DNA of 8,357 nt from an uncultured Collinsella sp. (GTDB lineage Bacteria > Actinomycetota > Coriobacteriia > Coriobacteriales > Coriobacteriaceae). Under the pieces are notes generated by a model. The model saw nothing but the letters and a program-made list of their open reading frames with translations. It had not been told where the DNA came from and ran no database searches. This document shows, one piece after another, positions 5,482 to 8,357 of the stretch. The stretch spans positions 1 through 8,357 of the forward strand of contig USHR01000072.1 in assembly GCA_900554495.1 (NCBI GenBank), read 5' to 3'. Both the position numbers and the translations under genes were made by a program. How positions within the stretch are numbered: position 1 is the first letter of the stretch; every line of letters starts with the position of its first letter.

Positions 5482-7182
5482 CTACTTCTTCCGATATCGG
5501 CGGTTACGACTCGTCGATGAACCCATTACTTCGATGAGCCCTTTATCCGCCATTTTTGGCAGATGGTAACGGACAGACGAAATTTTGACCCCCGATGCAA
5601 CCGCTATTTCTCGCGCCGTCATATCCACTTCGGCGCTGAGAGCCTCCAGAATCCTATCCGCTGTCGAAGCTGACGATTCTCTGCTCATATCGATAATCTC
5701 AAACGTGTCTTTGCCACATTTTGACAGGACATGTTTATCGACAAGATTCCCGCAGATCAGGCGAATGTCATCCGAATCCCACTTCAGGGCCTCTCGTATT
5801 TTTTGAACATCGCATACGCACCCATGCTCCCGCATAAACATGAGCAATGTTTCCTCGCGATCCGTCAGCTCGGTGCCCACATGGCTCTGAATCCACGTGC
5901 GGTTTTCAGCAAGCTCCGCCCCGTGCCGGGAAAGCAGCACCGTAAACGAATCGGCCTTAACGATAAATTTCGGCCTTCCAAGCGAACGAGACTCCATCTC
6001 GCGAATCATAGCCGGGATACCAGATCCCTGGCTTTCTGCAACGGCCCCCTCGGCATGCTCTAACGGCGTCGCCCCCATTAGGCTCATGAGCTTTGGGTTT
6101 CGGCAGCGCGATTCCCCGTCTGCAAGATTGTCCACCGTCTTTCCGCCCCAAAGCCCACCGGGGTTTTTGATCTCTATTCTGTCTGGATAGATATCGACAC
6201 TCACGGCCTGCCCCACAAACATGGGCGAATATTCTCGATGGATGCAGGCATTTGCCAAGGCCTCGCGCAAAACCTCCTGGGGAACTTCCCAATCCTCCCT
6301 TCTGCCAGCGCCTTGCACTATCGTCGCTTTGCGCAAGTTTCGTCCAATCGCGGCAAGGGCATCTTCGATGCAAGCCGGAATCGGGCCATCGCACAACTGG
6401 CGGTCAATAAACCGGGGTTGCCCGGGTGCAGATTTTTCCACATCGGAATGAACGGCGACATCGATCATCAGTTTGGGATAGAACTGCTGGGGGTAAATTC
6501 CCGCCGACAGAAGCCCCGCGAGCTTCACGGCACCATCCTTTGTAGTGATATTGAGTCTGACCAGCTGCTTTTCCAGCGTATCGGCCCCGCGCAAAACGCG
6601 CGGGGTCTGCAGCCGGCGATTTGCGATAATAGACCGCACGACATCTGGATCCAAATCCTCGACCGTTGCCTCCGAAACCACCGTGCCGTCTGCATCGCTC
6701 GGAAGCAACGCACTCTGCAGCTCATATAGCTCAGCGGGTGACATCTTGATATCTTTATCATCCACGCGCTTGTAGCTACCGTTCTGCACGCCGCGCGCGC
6801 CGATATAGCAAGGCTTCGCTTTAAGCTCAAGTTCAAAGATGCGCACCAGAAGCACCTGGAGCCCGTCGACCTCGCCTCGATCAAGCTCGTACCGCGGCGC
6901 ATGGGTCACCACTGCCGCTGAGCCTCCGTCTCCGATACCCGAAACAAACTGATCGCGCACCCTATCGATAGCAAAGTTAGCCGAAGGAACAAATCCTTCG
7001 GCTTCATTCAGGCCCAAAATAATGAGCCCACCCGCAGTGTTCGCAAAAGCGCTCACTGTCTCCCATACGTCTGCGCTCAATTTATTCGTGCAGGCTTTAA
7101 CTTCTACCGATGCGTCATCAGTCCCCCGCCTGCGAAGGCGCTCAACGATAAGGCCAAGAGGTTCATCCAGCAGCATTGGCAT
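5482..7182 (-). CDS. AlbA_2-domain ATP-binding protein with C-terminal winged helices
   Basis: The 566-residue protein belongs to the family annotated as ATP-binding or putative transcriptional regulator (COG2865-like, Schlafen AlbA_2). The N-terminal AlbA_2 region spans about 22-155, with VEVK (26-29), SAFANTAGGLIILGLNE (44-60) and a GSYKR segment (135-139). A divergent GHKL-type ATPase follows: EALANACIHREY (308-319) resembles an N-box, PDRIEIKNPGG (333-343) a G1 box, and SQGSGIPAM (384-392) a G2 box. Two winged-helix-like units fill about 439-498 and 506-563, the second containing AREIAVASGVKISSVRYHL (523-541), and the C-terminus is basic. Start choice between Met1 (7182) and Met3 (7176) is open, since AGAGAGG lies 4 or 10 bases before them. 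GC is lower than in neighbours by sampled count. The dense operator-like array upstream suggests autoregulation. Reported roles of relatives vary (regulation, defence, none known), so no specific function is claimed. Confidence 0.85.
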   Translation of the reverse strand: MPMLLDEPLGLIVERLRRRGTDDASVEVKACTNKLSADVWETVSAFANTAGGLIILGLNEAEGFVPSANFAIDRVRDQFVSGIGDGGSAAVVTHAPRYELDRGEVDGLQVLLVRIFELELKAKPCYIGARGVQNGSYKRVDDKDIKMSPAELYELQSALLPSDADGTVVSEATVEDLDPDVVRSIIANRRLQTPRVLRGADTLEKQLVRLNITTKDGAVKLAGLLSAGIYPQQFYPKLMIDVAVHSDVEKSAPGQPRFIDRQLCDGPIPACIEDALAAIGRNLRKATIVQGAGRREDWEVPQEVLREALANACIHREYSPMFVGQAVSVDIYPDRIEIKNPGGLWGGKTVDNLADGESRCRNPKLMSLMGATPLEHAEGAVAESQGSGIPAMIREMESRSLGRPKFIVKADSFTVLLSRHGAELAENRTWIQSHVGTELTDREETLLMFMREHGCVCDVQKIREALKWDSDDIRLICGNLVDKHVLSKCGKDTFEIIDMSRESSASTADRILEALSAEVDMTAREIAVASGVKISSVRYHLPKMADKGLIEVMGSSTSRNRRYRKK

Positions 7183-7186
7183 TCCG

Positions 7187-7300
7187 CCTCTCTAAAACAA
7201 TAGAGTTATCTCTCTAAAGTGTAGTATATCTCTCTAACTTTAGAGAGATAAGCACCTTATTTTAGAGAGACATTTAGAGAGACGAGCGCGACCTCTCTAA
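7187..7300. promoter_or_regulatory. Array of seven TCTCTAA / TTAGAGA half-sites
   Basis: Exact 7-base cores occur at 7189, 7211, 7231 (TCTCTAA), 7240, 7262, 7274 (TTAGAGA) and 7294 (TCTCTAA), each counted from its first base. Core starts are 22, 20, 9, 22, 12 and 20 bases apart, so several are near two helical turns from each other. TATCTCTCTAA (7227-7237) and TTAGAGAGATA (7240-7250) form a perfect 11+11 palindrome with a 2-base spacer. The first site overlaps the gene's ribosome site. A weaker match, TCTCTTTAA, lies at 7312-7320. The likely binder is the AlbA_2 protein encoded downstream. Confidence 0.8.
7223..7251 (-). promoter_or_regulatory. Candidate promoter of the AlbA_2 gene, inside the array
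   Basis: The minus strand reads TATACT at 7223-7228 as a good -10. The hexamer 17 bases upstream (7246-7251, TTATCT) is a poor -35. The perfect palindrome at 7227-7250 fills the space between them, so a bound protein would block polymerase. Start of transcription would be near 7216, about 35 bases before the ATG. Confidence 0.5.
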
Positions 7301-7371
7301 TCATGGGTTCTTCTCTTTAAAGTGCGCACATCCCAACCGTACCTTAAGCTGCGGTGAAATAACTCACGATT

Positions 7372-7426
7372 AACCTGCCAAAAAGGGACAGGTTTGTTTT
7401 GGCGGGTTTTATCTGGGGAAACGCCG
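7372..7426 (+). repeat. Dispersed palindromic repeat, copy C
   Basis: Positions 7373-7421 match copy B (5362-5410) with three substitutions, and the shared block continues to 7426 with copy A (reading AAACGCCG). CCTGCCAAAA and TTTTGGCGGG still pair, now with a T-G wobble at a different place from copies A and B, so the hairpin is kept despite base changes. It has the same orientation as copy B. Confidence 0.8.
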
Positions 7427-7534
7427 AATAGCCCCATATACACAACCGCCGCAGCTCCATATGAGGCAAATGAATCAGTAGCGCCTATTCCAAATCTTGA
7501 GTATTTGTTCGGCGGGACGGCCTCTGCCGGCTCC

Positions 7535-7543
7535 TGCTAGACT
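7535..7543 (+). promoter_or_regulatory. Possible extended -10 of the nuclease gene
   Basis: TGC-TAGACT resembles the extended -10 seen before the LacI-family gene (TGC-TACAAT) and lies 33 bases before the ATG. No clear -35 is visible upstream; TTGAGT and TTGTTC are too far away. A second TAGACT follows at 7546-7551. Confidence 0.35.
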
Positions 7544-7576
7544 GGTAGACTCCCAACCGTCCATCCAGGAGCCTCA

Positions 7577-8357
7577 ATGTCGCGCAAGTCCGCCTACAAG
7601 CAAGTGCTTTCCATCGGCACCGCCGTGGTGCTGGGGTTTGCACTGTTCACAGGGTCGCTCGACGGAGCGCCCAAGCTGCTGTCGCCGCAAAGCGATGAGC
7701 AGGCGGTAGCTCTGGCCGAGAAACAAAACGAGAGTCCCAGCCGCACCGACGACGAGGCAGGCCTGGTTGCCCGACTCGAATCGGGAACAGCGAGCTCCTC
7801 GGACTCTCAAAATAGCCAAGTCTCTGGCGATGGCTCCGATTCCGCCGCAACCGACACCGGTGACGACGGCTCAGCCGACAGTACCGTTACCCCTATCGAC
7901 GAGGTCGAAAACCCCGATCTCGACCGCGCCCGCGGCGTATATCTCAGCAGCATTCCCGACTACGCCGGCAATCCCTACGTTGCCCTTCGCGCCGACAGTA
8001 CGCACCCGCTCGGCACGCCGTCATTCACACTCGATGAATACGAACGCGCTGCAGAAGAGGGCTGCTTTAAGAAGTTCACCAAGCTCGACAGCTTGGGCCG
8101 CACCCGTAAGGCGCTCGCCTGCGTGGGCCCCGAATCGCTCGGTCAGGGTAAGCGCGGCGATATCTCGCGTATCCACCCCGCCGGATGGCACCAGCAACGC
8201 TATGACTTTGTTCCGGGCCAGAGCCTCTACAACCGCTGCCACCTTATCGCCTGGTCGCTCTGCGGCGAAAACGCCAACCGCAAGAATCTCCTCACCGGCA
8301 CGCGCTATCTCAACGAGACGGGCATGCTACCGTTTGAAGAGCAGATTCTCAACTATA
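7577..8357 (+). CDS. Exported DNA/RNA non-specific endonuclease, 3' end missing
   Basis: The reading frame is open from 7577 to the window edge, giving 260 residues with no stop. AGGAG at 7567-7571 lies five bases before the ATG. The N-terminus has basic residues (Arg3, Lys4, Lys8) and then a hydrophobic stretch (about 10-25), so it is a signal peptide or membrane anchor with no lipobox seen. A low-complexity Ser/Asp/Thr-rich linker covers about 68-106. The nuclease domain follows: YNRCHLIAW (218-226) carries the likely catalytic His222 in place of the classical DRGH, and ENANRKNLLTGTRYLN (231-246) supplies the probable metal-binding Asn. This pattern is that of streptococcal and other Gram-positive secreted or DNA-entry nucleases. 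The likely role is extracellular nucleic acid degradation for nutrients or DNA processing. It has its own promoter region and no operon partner in view. Confidence 0.85.
   Translation, partial: MSRKSAYKQVLSIGTAVVLGFALFTGSLDGAPKLLSPQSDEQAVALAEKQNESPSRTDDEAGLVARLESGTASSSDSQNSQVSGDGSDSAATDTGDDGSADSTVTPIDEVENPDLDRARGVYLSSIPDYAGNPYVALRADSTHPLGTPSFTLDEYERAAEEGCFKKFTKLDSLGRTRKALACVGPESLGQGKRGDISRIHPAGWHQQRYDFVPGQSLYNRCHLIAWSLCGENANRKNLLTGTRYLNETGMLPFEEQILNY

Noticed and set aside
7183..7250. RNA thermometer or attenuator formed by the palindrome in the AlbA_2 leader
   Set aside because: The predicted transcription start lies downstream of the palindrome, so it would not be in the mRNA; only an unseen upstream promoter would change this.
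7207..7282. CRISPR-like or simple tandem repeat reading of the TTAGAGA cluster
   Set aside because: The units are 7-11 bases, occur in both orientations and have no spacers of uniform length, so a protein-binding array fits better.

Overview
The window looks like chromosomal DNA from a high-GC Gram-positive bacterium. The protein sequences, the GC-rich third-position codon use and the style of the palindromic repeats suggest the Coriobacteriia, perhaps Collinsella, but this is an inference from sequence style and not from a marker gene. It holds five complete protein genes and one gene cut by the right edge. No rRNA, tRNA, CRISPR array or transposase gene was recognised.

Layout. Positions 101-1948 (-) encode GlmS, the glutamine-dependent glucosamine-6-phosphate synthase that feeds peptidoglycan synthesis. 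A 311-base divergent intergenic region (1949-2259) follows. It holds palindromic operator-like half-sites, two adjacent REP-like hairpin repeats and the promoter of a LacI-family repressor (2260-3369, +), which has a probable self-operator in its own leader. The repressor converges on a HAD-superfamily phosphatase (3483-4133, -) across a long bidirectional terminator. The HAD gene is divergent from a larE-type sacrificial sulfur transferase (4307-5185, +), which ends in hairpins including a good intrinsic terminator.

The right part differs. An AlbA_2 / divergent-ATPase / winged-helix protein (5482-7182, -) has lower GC than its neighbours in sampled stretches. It is bracketed by two same-orientation copies of a 49-base dispersed palindromic repeat, with a third, inverted copy upstream of lacI. 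Its promoter region holds seven exact copies of a 7-base half-site (TCTCTAA or its complement) within about 115 bases. Two of them form a perfect 11+11 palindrome lying between the likely -35 and -10. This is the most striking unexplained structure in the window and suggests a self-regulated, possibly mobile accessory locus. The last gene (7577 to the edge, +) encodes an exported or membrane-anchored DNA/RNA non-specific endonuclease whose C-terminus lies outside the window.

The genes do not form one pathway. They are separate transcription units with their own promoters and terminators, and the LacI regulator's target is not evident here. Intergenic stretches: 1949-2259 and 7183-7576 are described below by their parts. 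Positions 7301-7371 and 7427-7530 hold nothing that I can identify.
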